A stretch of 64,000 nt of DNA, taken from the NCBI GenBank assembly GCA_023614405.1, contig CM042686.1, positions 465,652,740 through 465,716,739 on the forward strand, written 5' to 3'. A program made the position numbers and the translations under genes. Positions 1 to 10,866 of the stretch are shown piece after piece (position 1 is the first letter of the stretch; every line of letters starts with the position of its first letter). This DNA comes from Avena insularis (taxonomy: Eukaryota; Streptophyta; Magnoliopsida; Poales; Poaceae). Below the pieces are notes generated by a model. It searched no databases, was not told the DNA's origin, and saw nothing but the letters and a program-made list of their open reading frames with translations.

Positions 1-1042
1 ATAATTATGCTTGCAACAAAACAAGACTAATTATGGCATGAAAGTGATTCAAGACCGTTGAGGCAAAATAATTCATTGAGGCTTAACTGACTATTGTTTC
101 AGTCATATGCATGCGTGAGCATGTTCCAAGTCAATTCAAGTGAAACATTCATAGGAGGATACCACAGTGTCATACCAAGTTTTGAATAGAACAATGCAAT
201 CAAACATTCATATGACATGCTACAAACCATTACCAAGCTGAGCTAATTATAGGAAAACAAAAACTACTAAGCATCCAAAATAACATACACCTTACATGAA
301 CAGACTAAGCATGCCCACAATGATTAGTATATGTACAAAAATGAAAACAAATAGAGTTCGTTACCAGCCTCTTACCACACCTCAAGTTGTCATTAATCTT
401 CATTATTGCCCTTCACTTGTGTGGCTTGAATAATAACATGAATCCCAACTCCACTGAGGACCGCTGAACCCTGCAACGAACTTCACAAAACCAAAGAAGA
501 ACAACAAATATTTTTGGGTTTTCGATTTTTAAAGGCAAGAACCAAAAGGAAGAACAAGCAAAGCGAAATATTTTTGGGTTTTTGAATAATGAAAACAAAG
601 CAAAAAGGAAGAAGCAAACCAAGGCTAAAAAGACAAAGAAGCAAACAAAGAGAAACAACGAAAATAGTTTTGGTCTTTTTGTGTTTTAGAAAGCAAAAGT
701 AAAGAAAGAACGAAAACTAAAAAGAGAACGAAACATGGATATACAAAGTACCGACTGAACATGATATGTAAATGAGTGTGATGTCGGTGTACCTCCCCCC
801 CAAGCTTAGGCTTTTGGCCTAAGTGGGTATCAACCCCAACGCGGGTAGGAAATCCAGGCCGACGGGTCATCATAAGAATGATCGTAGTTAGGCCCTTGTG
901 TTGAAGAAGAAGTTCCCCAATCATAGGTAGGCTGCTGATACGAAGACTCCCCCTCATTCGAGGGCTGGACCGAATCATCTGTAATCTCCCTTCCAGTATC
1001 CTGCTCTTGCCGGGAGAGCTCCCCCAGATATGCATCGAGCTC
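1..1042 (-). other. Athila internal 3' noncoding region
   Basis: No supported coding sequence. Around 500-620 there is a degenerate repeat of a motif reading aaatatttttgggttt in the plus direction. On the minus strand a purine-rich tract (GGGGGGGAGG, plus coordinates 792-801) sits downstream of the last ORF. Similar tracts occur before the 3' end of Athila-type elements, but the 3' LTR is not in the window, so it cannot be confirmed as the priming polypurine tract. Confidence 0.5.
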
Positions 1043-1943
1043 TTACTCGGTGAGTGACCATCCTTCCCTGGTATCAAGGTTAAACAACACAGGCGCAGGC
1101 AAAAGAACAACACGCTCGGACGTACTCCTTCTCCAAACAGCCTTGAGGAAGGTTATTTCATAAGATAAATCACTCAAATTAGCCCAAGAAGAAACAAATT
1201 TATGTGGTATCATGGAATTAAGGTCAAGCCTCTCTATGGGAAACTGTAGGTCTAAATGATGAGGCTCTACACCATGCAAAGCTAGTAAACAAGAGGCGAT
1301 GAGGCCTCCACAAATTCCACCTTTCTCACGGTTAGCAGCAAGACGGAAAGCTATCAAGGCACCCAAATTATAAGTCCTATCTTGTTTTAAGGCAGCTGAG
1401 ATGAAGGCTAAATCATATGAGGATAATTTATTAGCAGTTTTCCTAGCAAGAACACACTTGGCAATAAAGTAGGCAAAATATCGAATAGACGGGAGATGAA
1501 TATTACGAATTTTACCACTCTCCTTTGAGAAGCTACCCCCTTGGCATATTTCCGTGTACAGGTCCATCAGTGGTGTAGGTCGCTCTCTAATCCTTCCACA
1601 CGAACCCCATTGTGGTACTTTTAATAGCTGCACAAAAGTCATCAAAAGGGAGATTGACAGCTACATTGTAAATTTTGTAGTGGACCATGGGGTTAGGCAA
1701 CGAGTAACTGAACCAGAAATCCTGCACCACAGACATAGTTAGTTTCACATATTGGGTAGGTTCGTCTCCCACAAAATGCTCCAATCCTGCATTAGTAATC
1801 AAAGTGTGGAAATCTTGAGAAATCCCTGCAGCCCTCATGAATTCAGGGAATGGATAGGCAGAGGGAAAGAATTCCTCCTCACGGTGAACCTTCATAACTA
1901 CAGGCACCCTCAATTCATGTTGGTTGAGTTGGTGTTCATTCAT
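1043..1943 (-). pseudogene. Athila-type ORF (ATHILA ORF1-like), frameshifted
   Basis: Two minus-strand reading frames (1943-1587 and 1645-1043) together resemble the extra protein found in Athila-lineage retrotransposons. The first starts MNEHQLNQHELRVP and runs through an acidic and aromatic stretch. The second continues with IRYFAYFIAKCVLARKT and SSYDLAFISAALK, the helical segment typical of that protein. The shared overlap near 1600-1640 shows a frameshift. The function of this protein is not established; it has no visible catalytic motif. It lies downstream of protease where pol would be expected, which argues that pol was replaced or lost. I am fairly sure of the family and unsure of the exact start. 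Confidence 0.6.
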
Positions 1944-2797
1944 CTTCTATTCTGAAATTTAAACAACCATTATACAAGTGATTGCAAAGTGAATACATAA
2001 TGAAGGGAACTACTCATAGGGACTTGTAAGAGGCCTAAACATGCATCAAAACAATTCCTCTAAGCATTGAACAAGCTTACAAGCTCACATAACCTGTCAC
2101 CTACAGTAGAAAAATACTCAAGATATATACCACTAAACACAAATCTACTTGGACAAGCGGAGGAGTCACATACCGGAGAACAAATGCTCCAAATTTCAGC
2201 AGCAAAGATGGGCTGTGCAAGGAGATCGAAAAATCATGGACAAGAACAGCAAGAACGCGATTTTGAGCAATGAACTATGTTTTCTCGGGAGAGAGAAGGA
2301 AGTGGCAAGTGAGAGAGTGAGTGGAGGGCCAGGGGTGACCCGCACCATGGCCAGGCGTGCCCCTGGTGTGGTCGCGCCACCAGGTGGTGTGCCTGCCTGG
2401 TGGGCCCCCCTGGGTCATTCCAGGCACTTCTCTGCCCCTTTTTTCACGTAAAAATTTAATATGAATTTTCTGGAATTTTTCAAGACACTTTATTTTTGAG
2501 CAATTTTCAGGTATTAAAGAATGATTTTCTGACAGAAAGATGACTTTGGAACGTTGCAAAAATAAAACAAAACTAAAAATTCATAAGTTCTAAGACACTC
2601 TAATATGCAAGCAACTAGCAACAGAAAAGTGAACCAAGTGAAAGCAAAAACAAAAATGGATAAAAATAAAAGTAAGGGAAGATAATCATGGTGAAAACAT
2701 TGTTTTGTTCAATAAAATCCCTTTGTTAACAAGGTTGATCAGGTCTTGTTACCAAAACAATTTTATATGAAACAAAACTTTGTATTCCACTAAATGA
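1944..2797 (-). other. Athila spacer between protease and Athila ORF, no pol
   Basis: About 850 bases with no supported coding sequence. It contains a GC-rich stretch around 2320-2440 with repeated ccaggtggtg/caccacctgg-like words able to pair with each other, followed by AT-rich sequence. The reverse transcriptase and integrase modules expected after protease in an autonomous gypsy element are absent here. Confidence 0.55.
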
Positions 2798-3562
2798 TTA
2801 TGTTACCTCAACCTTGATAGCAATGGTCCCAATCATAATAGTTTCATATTTTCCTTGTGGTATGGGACAATATATTTCTCCAACTTGGGTACCCTCAACA
2901 TGTTCAATTGAATTTAAGCCATAAGTCCTATCAATCTTCTTGGGGAAATAGATAGTATGCTCCTTTTCATTAACATTAAAAGTCACCTTTCCTTGATTAC
3001 AATTAATAACAGCTCCTGCAGTATTAACAAGAGGTCTCCCAACAATAATAGACATATTGTCATCTTCAGGCATTTCAAGCACAACAAAGTCAGTTAATAT
3101 CAAGCAATTATGAGCCACTTGAACAGGTACATCCTCACATATACCAACATGAATAGTAGTAGATTTATCAGTCATTTGCAAACATATGTCAGTTGGTATT
3201 AATTTTTCCAGTTGAAGTCTCTTATAGAGAGAAAAAGGCATAACACTAACTCCTTCTCCCAAATCACACAAAGCAGTTCTAACATAACTATTTTTAATAG
3301 AGCATGGAATAGTTGGAATCCCTGGGTCTCCAAGTTTCTTTGGAACCTTACCATTAAAGGAATAATTAGCAAGCAAAGTAGAAATTTCTTCATTAGGAAT
3401 CTTCCTTTTATTAGAGACAATATCCTTCATATACTTTGAGTAAGGAGGCAATTTAATAGCATTAGTCAAAGGAATTTGCAAAAATAAAGGTTTCATCCAC
3501 TCACAAAACTTGTTATAGTGTTCATCTTCCTTTGACTTGTGTTTCTTATCAGGGAAAGGCAT
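2798..3562 (-). CDS. Athila retropepsin-type aspartic protease
   Basis: A 254-residue open frame encodes a retrotransposon aspartic protease, which cleaves the Gag and Pol polyproteins. The flap and active-site region is readable: ALCDLGEGVSVMPFSLY around residues 118-134, then LTDFVVLEMPEDD and the late IIVGRPLVNTAGAVI motif near residues 173-187. In gypsy elements of this lineage the active site usually reads DLGA or DSGA; here it is DLGE, an unusual substitution next to the catalytic Asp-x-Gly. The frame differs from gag, which ends about 100 bases upstream, so expression would need frameshifting or the two are separated by a mutation. The remaining length and folding motifs look intact. 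Confidence 0.8.
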   Translation of the reverse strand: MPFPDKKHKSKEDEHYNKFCEWMKPLFLQIPLTNAIKLPPYSKYMKDIVSNKRKIPNEEISTLLANYSFNGKVPKKLGDPGIPTIPCSIKNSYVRTALCDLGEGVSVMPFSLYKRLQLEKLIPTDICLQMTDKSTTIHVGICEDVPVQVAHNCLILTDFVVLEMPEDDNMSIIVGRPLVNTAGAVINCNQGKVTFNVNEKEHTIYFPKKIDRTYGLNSIEHVEGTQVGEIYCPIPQGKYETIMIGTIAIKVEVT

Positions 3563-3662
3563 AGGTTTTTGGACCCAAGGCTCTCTTTCACTACCATGTT
3601 TATTAGCAACAAAATCTTCTTTGGTGTATTTAGTATTCTTAGTGTGTCTTTCCGGTTATTCT

Positions 3663-5471
3663 TCAACTTTTTTGTTTATCAGGAGCATCATTTTCCTCAT
3701 TACCACTTTCAGTTTCAGCATCAGAGACAGATATACTATTAGGATCTTTAGCAGGTTCAGAAGACTCTACAATAGTTTTATGTTTCTTTTTCCTTTTCTT
3801 AGGAGAAGTACCACTATTTTCAATTTGTTGAGAATCTTGCTCAATTCTTTTAGGATGCCCCTCAGGATATAGAGGATCCTGGGTGGCAGCACCACTTCTA
3901 GTTCTAATTTGATAAGCATGTTTGTCCTTAGAAGCATTAACTAGCAAATCTTTTTGTACCTTAATAAGCTGATCAATCTGAGTTTGAACCATTTGGAAAT
4001 GTTTAACAAGCATTTTAACATCATTAGAGGTTCTTTCCACAATATCCTTCAACTCAATAATAACTCTAGAGTTTTCCATTAGATGATTTTGCACCCTTTT
4101 ATTAAAATTATCTTGCTTAACAATAAAAATATCAAATTCTTCCAAGCATTGATCAGAAGGTTTAGAGTAAGGAATATCACCTTCATCAAAATGTTGGAGA
4201 GAGTGTACCTCAATAGTGGATGAGTGGGAGATTGGCTTACATAGTTCTTCTATAGGAGGTAAATTCTTCACATCTGCAACTTTAATACCCTTCTCCTTAA
4301 GACATTTCTTAGCTTCCTTCATCACTTCATCATTTAGTTCAATAACTCCCCTCTTCTTTGATGTTGGTGTTGGTGTTGGCTCAGGCACAGTTAACTCAGG
4401 TGTAGTTGTTTCAGGTGTAGTTAACTCAGATGAAGTCCAGTCTTCATAATTCTTGCTTATTTTATCCATTAATTCCTCAGCTTCCTTGGAAGTTCTATTC
4501 CTGAAAACAAAATCAGCACAACTATCCAGGTATGTCCTAGATTCTTTAGTTAGTCCATTATAATATATATCAAGAAGCTCATTTTTAGGTAATGGACATC
4601 TAGCCTGTGCATGAATCAAAGCACAAAACCTTGCCCATGATTCAGGCAATATCTCTTTTTCTCCCTGTTTAAAATCAAAAAGTTCCTGCAAAATGGTATG
4701 TCTAGCACTAGGAGGGAAATATTTCTGAAGGAAGGTACTAATCAAGCAATCAGGGCTATCAATAGATCCAGGAGGTAAATTATCAAACCAAGCCTTAGCT
4801 TCTCCTTTCAGTGAAAAAGGGAAAAATTTAGCAACAAAGTAGGTGCGCATCTTAATATCATCAGAAAACAGGCCACTCATGGTAGAAAGCTCAGTCATAT
4901 GGTCTACAACACTTTCATTCTTGGTCCCACAAAAAGAGTCTTTATCAACAATAGTTATGTAAGATAAATCGAGAGAGAAATCATAATCCTTATCTTTAAT
5001 GTTTATGGGAGATGTAGCAAACTTATCATTAGGGGATAATTTGGGTTTTATAGTACGCCTCTCAAGGAGACTCTTAATAGCACTCCTACCATGAGTGTTT
5101 TGACATTCTTTAATAAATTCATCATTCATTTCTATATATCCGTCTTCAATATCATAGCTCTCTATAGACTCAGGTGAACTGACAAGTGTAGTAGTATCTT
5201 CATTAGGAGTTTCAGTATTTCCAGCTATAGTTCTAGCAATCGTAGCATCTAGGAAAGGACCTAATGAACCACTTTTATCAAGCACAGTAGAAGCAGCATC
5301 ATAAGCATCAGAAGTTTTAGATTCAGTAGTATGTGTAGCATGTGTATGTGGTGGTGTAAGGAGCTTACTCATCACAGATGGTGAATCAAGAGCAACAGAG
5401 GTGTTCAGAACTGTACCTCTCCTTGTAGTGGATGGTAATATAGGAACCTTTCCATCACGAGACTTACCCAT
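3663..5471 (-). CDS. Athila Gag polyprotein
   Basis: An uninterrupted 602-residue frame starts about 60 bases inside the PBS, beginning MGKSRDGKVPILPSTTRRGT. The capsid-type retrotransposon gag domain lies at about residues 200-320, with the hallmark segments FPFSLKGEAKAWFDNLPPGS and FLQKYFPPSARHTILQELF followed by the ESWARFCALI helix. The C-terminal half carries a Pro/Thr-rich linker (residues about 350-375), a Lys-rich segment and a basic cluster SPKKRKKKHK near residue 565. There is no CCHC zinc knuckle, as in many Athila Gags. Gag assembles the virus-like particle that packages element RNA. An intact frame of this length suggests fairly recent activity or purifying selection, even though pol is missing. 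Confidence 0.85.
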   Translation of the reverse strand: MGKSRDGKVPILPSTTRRGTVLNTSVALDSPSVMSKLLTPPHTHATHTTESKTSDAYDAASTVLDKSGSLGPFLDATIARTIAGNTETPNEDTTTLVSSPESIESYDIEDGYIEMNDEFIKECQNTHGRSAIKSLLERRTIKPKLSPNDKFATSPINIKDKDYDFSLDLSYITIVDKDSFCGTKNESVVDHMTELSTMSGLFSDDIKMRTYFVAKFFPFSLKGEAKAWFDNLPPGSIDSPDCLISTFLQKYFPPSARHTILQELFDFKQGEKEILPESWARFCALIHAQARCPLPKNELLDIYYNGLTKESRTYLDSCADFVFRNRTSKEAEELMDKISKNYEDWTSSELTTPETTTPELTVPEPTPTPTSKKRGVIELNDEVMKEAKKCLKEKGIKVADVKNLPPIEELCKPISHSSTIEVHSLQHFDEGDIPYSKPSDQCLEEFDIFIVKQDNFNKRVQNHLMENSRVIIELKDIVERTSNDVKMLVKHFQMVQTQIDQLIKVQKDLLVNASKDKHAYQIRTRSGAATQDPLYPEGHPKRIEQDSQQIENSGTSPKKRKKKHKTIVESSEPAKDPNSISVSDAETESGNEENDAPDKQKS

Positions 5472-5531
5472 GATGAATGGAGGGCAGCGAACAATAGTGA
5501 TTCCAAGTGAACTTGATAAATAAAGCTATGC

Positions 5532-5549
5532 TCCCCGGCAACGGCGCCA
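5532..5549 (-). other. Primer binding site, tRNA-Asp type
   Basis: Eighteen bases reading TGGCGCCGTTGCCGGGGA on the minus strand, 11 bases from the LTR end. This complements the 3' end of plant tRNA-Asp, the usual primer of Athila-lineage elements. Confidence 0.85.
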
Positions 5550-5560
5550 GAAAATAGTCT

Positions 5561-6954
5561 TGATGACCCACAAGTATAGGGGGTGTATCACAGTATTTTT
5601 GAGGGAAGTGAAACCCAATTTATTGATTCGACACAAGGGGAGCCAAAGAATATTTATAAGCCTTAACAACTGAGTTGTCAATTCAGCTGCACCTAGAAAC
5701 AATCTTGCTTACAGCAGTTTATTAGTAGCAATAGTTTTGTAGTAGAAATAGCAAAGTAATAGCAGTAGTAAAAGTAAAGACAGTAGTAACAATTTCAGTA
5801 AACAGTAGGATTAAAGCGTGGTAGGCATAGGGATGGATGGACGGGCATTGCATGGACAAGACAATTCATATAGCAATCAAGACGTAGGGCATTTGCAGAT
5901 AAATAAGATAAAGCATCCAAGTACTAAATAATCATAGGCATGTGTTCCATATATAGTCATACGTGCTCGCAATGAGAACTGGCACACCATATTTTGTCCT
6001 GCCAGCCGGTTTGCAGCGGGGCCTCGAGGGAACTATTGGCAATTAAGGTGCTCCTTTTAATAGAGCACTGGAGCAAAGCATTAACACTCCGTGAACACAT
6101 GTGATCCTCACATCAAAGCGATCCCCTCCGGTTATCCCGATTATTGTCACTTTGGGGCCTTTGGTTCCGGACAACAATATGTGTATACAGCTTGCAGGTA
6201 AGATCACAAACAATACTATCATCATGAATCAATAAGATGTTCAGATCTGAAATCATGGCACTCGGGCCCTAGTGACAAGCATTAAGCATAACAAGTTGCA
6301 ACAAAGTCAAAAGCACTAATAATAGATACTAGGCACCATGCCCTAACAATCTGATGCCATTACATGAACGATCTCATCCAATCCCTACCATCCCCATAGC
6401 CTACAGCGGGGGATTACTCACTCATAGATGGGGGAATCATGGATGGTTGATGGAGAAGCGATGGTGATGATGATGGCGATGATATCCTCCAATTCCCCAT
6501 CCCAGCAGGGTGGCAGAATGGAGTTTCTGGTTCTGAATTGCGGAATCTGGTGGTGGCGGCATAGCGAAACTCTTTCTAGAAAAACGTTGAACCCCCCTTG
6601 GTTTTTAGGTCAAGATGCAACTTATAGGTGAAGAGGGAGGCCGAGGGGGTGACTGAGGCAGCCACACCACCCCCAGGCATGGCCTGGCCTGGCCCGCGTG
6701 GCTAGGTGGTGTGGGCCCCTCGTGGCCCTCCTCCGTCTCGTCTTCTGGCTTCGTGAGTGTTCTGGTGAAATAGGATTTTTGGCATATTTTCCGGGATTTT
6801 TCCTGATAGTTGATTTTCTGCACAAAAACTAGACACCAAGGTAATTCTGCTGAAAACAGCGTCAGTCCGTGTTAGTTGTATCCAAATCACACAAGTTTAG
6901 AGGAGAAACAATAGCAAAAATGTTCGGGAAAGTAGATACGTTTTGGACGTATCA
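5561..6954 (-). repeat. 5' LTR of the minus-strand Athila element
   Basis: A 1394-bp LTR bounded by TG and CA, in element orientation from TGATACGTCC (6954) to GGGTCATCA (5561). It directly abuts the PBS spacer. A GC-rich transcribed segment lies near 6640-6740. The matching 3' LTR is outside the window, so neither TSD nor LTR age can be read. The five bases after the outer edge (6955-6959, ggtgc) should be the TSD. Confidence 0.85.
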
Positions 6955-7421
6955 GGTGCCAGCCATGGGGAGGGGTACCCCCCTCCTCCTATAAAAGGCC
7001 ATCCCTCTCACCCTTATTCCTCACACCTCCTCGTGAAGGATCTCTCTCCCGCTCTAGTATTATTCTCCCATGGTCTCGGATTAGCGAGATACATGTTCCC
7101 GGTAGCATTTCTTCTGGAAGGAGTTGCTGCTTCCGCTGCATCGCTGGAGCGAGGAGGCGGAGGTTGTTCGGTGGCCTGAACGTGTGTGCGAGTGCGGATG
7201 CGCTGCTGGTTTGCGGCGCTAGGACTTCCACACGATCTTGAGATTGAAAAGCGAACGACTACATCATCCATGAGTTCCTACTCGTTAACAAAACTTTGTT
7301 GTCTTCGAGGGTAAGTTCTGCATGGATGTATATCCACCCGTTGGTTGTATCTAGTAGATAGGTCTTGGCGTATAGTTCCCATCGTAGGAAATATTTTGTT
7401 TTTTGTGTTGCGAACCCTTCA
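6955..7421 (+). mobile_element. Truncated copia LTR (Angela/BARE/WIS type), 3' part
   Basis: The sequence matches, in plus orientation, the 3' third of the copia LTRs at 33765-35412 and 44277-45935, which are in minus orientation. Shared words include cctcctataaaaggcc, acatgttcccggtagcattt and the terminal segment ending in tgttgcgaaccc. It is cut on the left by the Athila LTR end at 6954 and ends at about 7421. It is visibly more diverged than the two copia LTRs are from each other, so it comes from a separate, older copia insertion. Confidence 0.75.
6990..6996 (+). promoter_or_regulatory. LTR TATA box (copia remnant)
   Basis: tataaaa within a conserved cctcctataaaaggcc context, at the same place as in the two complete copia LTRs. 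It marks the former U3/R promoter of the truncated LTR. Confidence 0.55.
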
Positions 7422-7422
7422 A

Positions 7423-7900
7423 ATACTAGACTACCTTACATGGACAATTTCCCAACCGGTGTATCTGGAACCTTTCCATCCACCCCTCATGAAAAAGACA
7501 AATTCCTATTGAATCGGCTAGAGGGTGCACAGATTTGAACTATAAGTACATGATATAATGCTTATGAATTTTTTCTAAAATCATTTCTAGGTTCACAATA
7601 TGCTATTTCATTAGAGATCCACTACAACTTTAGCGAGGCTCAGCTCCGGGCTAAGAAGCTTCATGCCCACCGTTTTGAATATAGTTTGAAATGTGCATAA
7701 AAAAATTCAAAAATGATCCAAACGATGTGAAACCTTCGCGTGGTGTCATATTATTTGTCAAAGTTGCAAGGAAAAATATTGAACTTGGAAAATTCCAAAC
7801 ATCACAAAAAATCCTTCACAAAATGACCTATCATGTTCGAGGTTTCATGGGATTTAGGTCAAACCACCAATGTTATGGCTAGAATCAGGGCATAGTTTGT
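7423..7900. repeat. Direct repeat copy 1 in outer CACTA 3' flank
   Basis: Matches 8083-8396 in the same orientation, sharing the words ggacaatttcccaacc, catccacccctcatgaaaa and tacatgatataatgcttatg. It then continues into the second shared block (gatgtgaaaccttcgcgtgg to atcagggcata). Copy 1 has about 150 extra bases in the middle. Duplicated noncoding flanks of this sort are common next to CACTA termini. Confidence 0.75.
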
Positions 7901-8082
7901 GATAATGTTCCCATATTCTGCACACATGTGTATCTTGGAATGGCTTACGATGTTGTAGTAGGAATTTGTCCTTTTTATCGCACGAAAAAGCCAATTTCCA
8001 TTTTTGAGGTGCCGAAATCGGGGTGTTATGTGAAGCAACCACAAAATTAAAGTTTTGCATTGGTACTAACCAATTTTTCAAA

Positions 8083-8396
8083 AATACTAGACCAACTTAC
8101 ATGGACAATTTCCCAACCAGTGTATCTAGAACCTTTCCGTCCACCCCTCATGAAAAAGACAAATTCCTACCGAATCGGCTGGAGGGTGCACAGATTTGAA
8201 CTACAAGTACATGATATAATGCTTATGAATTATCCAAACAATGTGAAACCTTCACGTGGTGTCATATAATGTGTCAAAGTTGCAAGGAAAAATATTTAAC
8301 TTGGAAAATTGCAAACATCACAAAATGACCTATCATGTTCGAGGTTTCATGGGATTTAGGTTAAACTACCAATGTTATGCCTAGAATCAGGGCATA
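8083..8396. repeat. Direct repeat copy 2 in outer CACTA 3' flank
   Basis: Shorter partner of 7423-7900. It lacks the ~150-bp central segment, so the two shared blocks are adjacent here. Confidence 0.75.
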
Positions 8397-8479
8397 TTGT
8401 GCACACATAAGTTTTAATACATTACATAGATTTACATAAAAGTCATGAATTTCTTATGCCCGTTTATGGTCGCTTATGG

Positions 8480-9098
8480 TTACTTCGGCCGTAACCATGG
8501 AGCATCTTCTTTGCTTAACGAGATGCTTGGGTCAGTTTTCACTATGAAGGGCGGAATTTCATCAAACTTAATATAATCTTCTGACATGTCTGTCTTGTCC
8601 TTGATTCCCACGATGTTTCTTTTCCCTGAAAGAACTATGTGACGTTTGGGCTCATCGGCTAATGTATTCGTTTGCTTTTTTTCTTTTTTTTGGTCTGGCG
8701 GACATGTCTTTCACATAGAAAACCTGAGCCACATCATTGGCTAGGATGAATGGCTCGTCTCTATAACCAAGATTCTTGAGATCCACCGTTGTTATTCTGT
8801 ACAGTTGATCTACCTTTACCCCTTCTCCATTCATGTTGACCCAACTGCACCGAAACAGAGGGACCTTAAAAGAAGGTCCATAGTCAAGTTCACATATCTC
8901 CTCTATGTAACCATAGTATGTGTCCTTTTTCCCATTCTCGTATGTTGCATCAAAGCGGACACCACTGTTTTGGTTGGTGCTCTTTTTATGTTGGCCGATC
9001 GTGTAAAATGTATTCCCATTTATCTTGTACCCTTGGAAAGTCAATACAGTCGAAGATGGTGACGCGGCCAACAAGTAGAGCTGATCTCTAACAGTGTT
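8480..9098 (-). pseudogene. Outer CACTA transposase, C-terminal part (DUF4216)
   Basis: The minus strand encodes the DUF4216 domain found at the C-terminus of En/Spm-type transposases. Segments are TFQGYKINGNTFYTIGQHKK, STNQNSGVRFDA, FKVPLFRCSWVN and DEPFILANDVAQVFYVKDMS, followed by a basic PKKRKK stretch. A homopolymer frameshift near 8665-8680 takes the frame out. The expected C-terminus then continues in another frame (KRHIVLSGKRNIV, SEDYIKFDEIPPF, EDAPWLRPK) to a stop at 8482-8480. The domain begins abruptly at the TIR of the inner CACTA. The preceding DUF4218 end is found, on the same strand, immediately after the right TIR at 60056. Confidence 0.85.
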
Positions 9099-9111
9099 CA
9101 CTACAAGAAAA
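9096..9111 (+). repeat. TSD gtt and left TIR of inner CACTA
   Basis: gtt at 9096-9098 followed by the 13-base TIR CACTACAAGAAAA (9099-9111). The subterminal bases after it (ccgcaacgaattggcccgac) share the caacg-att core seen inside the right end. Confidence 0.85.
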
Positions 9112-9268
9112 CTTTCCTTCCGCAACGAATTGGCCCGACGGTCGTTGTAGAAGGCGCGTCTTCCGCGACGAAATTCTCAGCTCGGCCGTGGTCGATGGAA
9201 TTTTTTTTTCGGTTTCGCGGCCCTCTACTATGATGGATCTGCTAAAAACATGGAGGATGCTCGGTTGG

Positions 9269-10752
9269 TGATATGTCCATTTTGCATCACTATTCTATGT
9301 CTTAATTCACTATTATTCAATGATATATTTCGTATTGAGAGGTGATACTTATGTTATTTCATCTATTTTTGCATGGTTGATGACTTTTGGAGCATGGACC
9401 GCTGCAGTCAGGATTCTGATGGAAAAGGTGCTGTTTGGAGGCAAAATTCGCGAAGATCAGAAAATCCGAGAAAATATACGGAAAATCCTATTTTTCCAGA
9501 AGACTCAGGATGCCAGAAGATGGAGTGGAGGTGGGTCACAGGGGGCCCACACCACCCCATGGCGCGGCAGCGGCCGCTACCGGGAGTGGTGTGGCCGCCT
9601 GCCCACTCCAGCCTCTCCTCGGGCGATATCATCCCCACGAAACCCTAAGACTCGGGGCGACCACAAAGATTCCGCCGCCTCAAGGCGGAAAACACCGAGA
9701 GAAAGATCTTCCGTGAGATTTCGCCGGGGAATTCCTTCTCGGAGAGGCGATATCGTCGCCATCAACACCACCATCAAGCTGGACTTCATCGGGATCATCA
9801 TCATCACCACCATCATCATCAGCAGCACCCTCATCACCATCTCCATATTGCTGTAACAATTGCGTTGAATCTTGCATAGTTCATAGGGGAAACTTTCCCG
9901 GTGTTGATTACTCTTTGTACTTGATGCTATTGAGTGAACCATTGAATTATTGTTTATGTTCAGATTGTTATACATCATTATTCCATCTCTGATCATGATC
10001 CATATGCTGTCTTGTGAGTAGTTCGTTTTCTTCTTGAGGACATGGGAGAAGTCTTGTTATTAGTAGTGGAGTTGCGTTGAGAAAGATTCAATAGATTGTT
10101 ATTTAAGTTGTGGTGTACTTCTTCTAGTGGTGTCATGTGAATGTCGACTACATGACACTTCACCTATATGGGCCTAGGGGAATGCATTGTGTATTTGGCT
10201 ACTAATCGTAGGGGTTGCCGGAGTGACAGAAACCTGAAGCCCCGTTAGGAAACCATTGCACAAGGGATGTAAGGGTCTTAGAGTTTAAAGTTGTGGTTAG
10301 GTTTCTACCTTAATTACTTTCTTGTACTTACGGATGTTTGCAAGGGGTATAATCACAAGTATGTATTAGTCTTGGATGGGGCGGTACATTAGCATAGGTT
10401 TACCCACACAACACTTAGCAAGCTAAAGAAGATTAATCAACTATATGAAGCGAAAGCACTTGACAGTCTTCCCATGTGTCCTCGAGAACGTTTGGTCATC
10501 TATCGAAATACAACCGGCTTGTCCTTTGCTGCATAAAGGATTGGGCCACTTGTTGCATTTATTCCTACTATCTTTTATTTACTAGTACTTTGTTTACTTG
10601 CTTTATCGAAAACCCCTAAAAATCCGTTTGCTAAGTATTTGCAGAGAATTCCTGATCCATACCACTAGCCAGCACCTTCTGCTCCTCGTTGGGTTCGACA
10701 CTCTTACTTATCGAAAATACTGTGATACACCCCCTATACTTGTGGGTCATCA
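9269..10752 (+). repeat. 5' LTR of Athila element A
   Basis: A 1484-bp LTR from TGATATGTCC to GGGTCATCA. It closely resembles the solo LTR at 47572-49081, including the His-codon-like cat/cac simple repeat near 9780-9840. The first dinucleotides show a T for C change against TGATACGTCC in the solo copy. Confidence 0.85.
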
Positions 10753-10763
10753 AGACTATTTTC

Positions 10764-10781
10764 TGGCGCCGTTGCCGGGGA
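10764..10781 (+). other. Primer binding site, tRNA-Asp type (element A)
   Basis: TGGCGCCGTTGCCGGGGA, 11 bases after the LTR end. It is identical in sequence and spacing to the PBS of the minus-strand Athila element at 5532-5549. Confidence 0.85.
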
Positions 10782-10866
10782 GTGAAGCGCTATTGGAGAG
10801 TGGGACTGGTAAAGGAAACTTCTACTGTGAGTATTTTTTACTTCTGCTAGTTTATTTATTTTCGTT

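Larger units (their letters stand above)
1..6954 (-). mobile_element. Athila-lineage Ty3/gypsy LTR retrotransposon, partial (left end outside window)
   Basis: A minus-strand element reads from its 5' LTR at 6954 leftward through PBS, gag, protease and an Athila-type ORF, and is still internal at position 1. Both retained ORFs are open, but no reverse transcriptase, RNase H or integrase motif occurs between the protease and the window edge, so this is a non-autonomous form that would need enzymes supplied in trans. The LTR begins TGATACGTCC and ends GGGTCATCA in element orientation, as in Triticeae gypsy families such as Sabrina; the family name is a guess. The sequence after the LTR (6955) is a copia LTR remnant, so this element landed in an older element. 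Confidence 0.85.
7422..9098 (-). mobile_element. Outer CACTA transposon, 3' portion
   Basis: This segment carries the C-terminal end of a CACTA transposase gene (8480-9098) and about 1 kb of repeat-rich 3' flank. Its other part lies at 60056-62970. The two are separated by the inner CACTA element. The left TIR of this outer element is not seen; its flank appears to be interrupted by the copia LTR remnant at 7421. Confidence 0.7.

Noticed and set aside
9320..9996. Open frames in the Athila LTR, including a His/Met-rich one
   Set aside because: Produced by the cat/cac simple repeat in the LTR and repeated with frame changes in the solo LTR at 47572.
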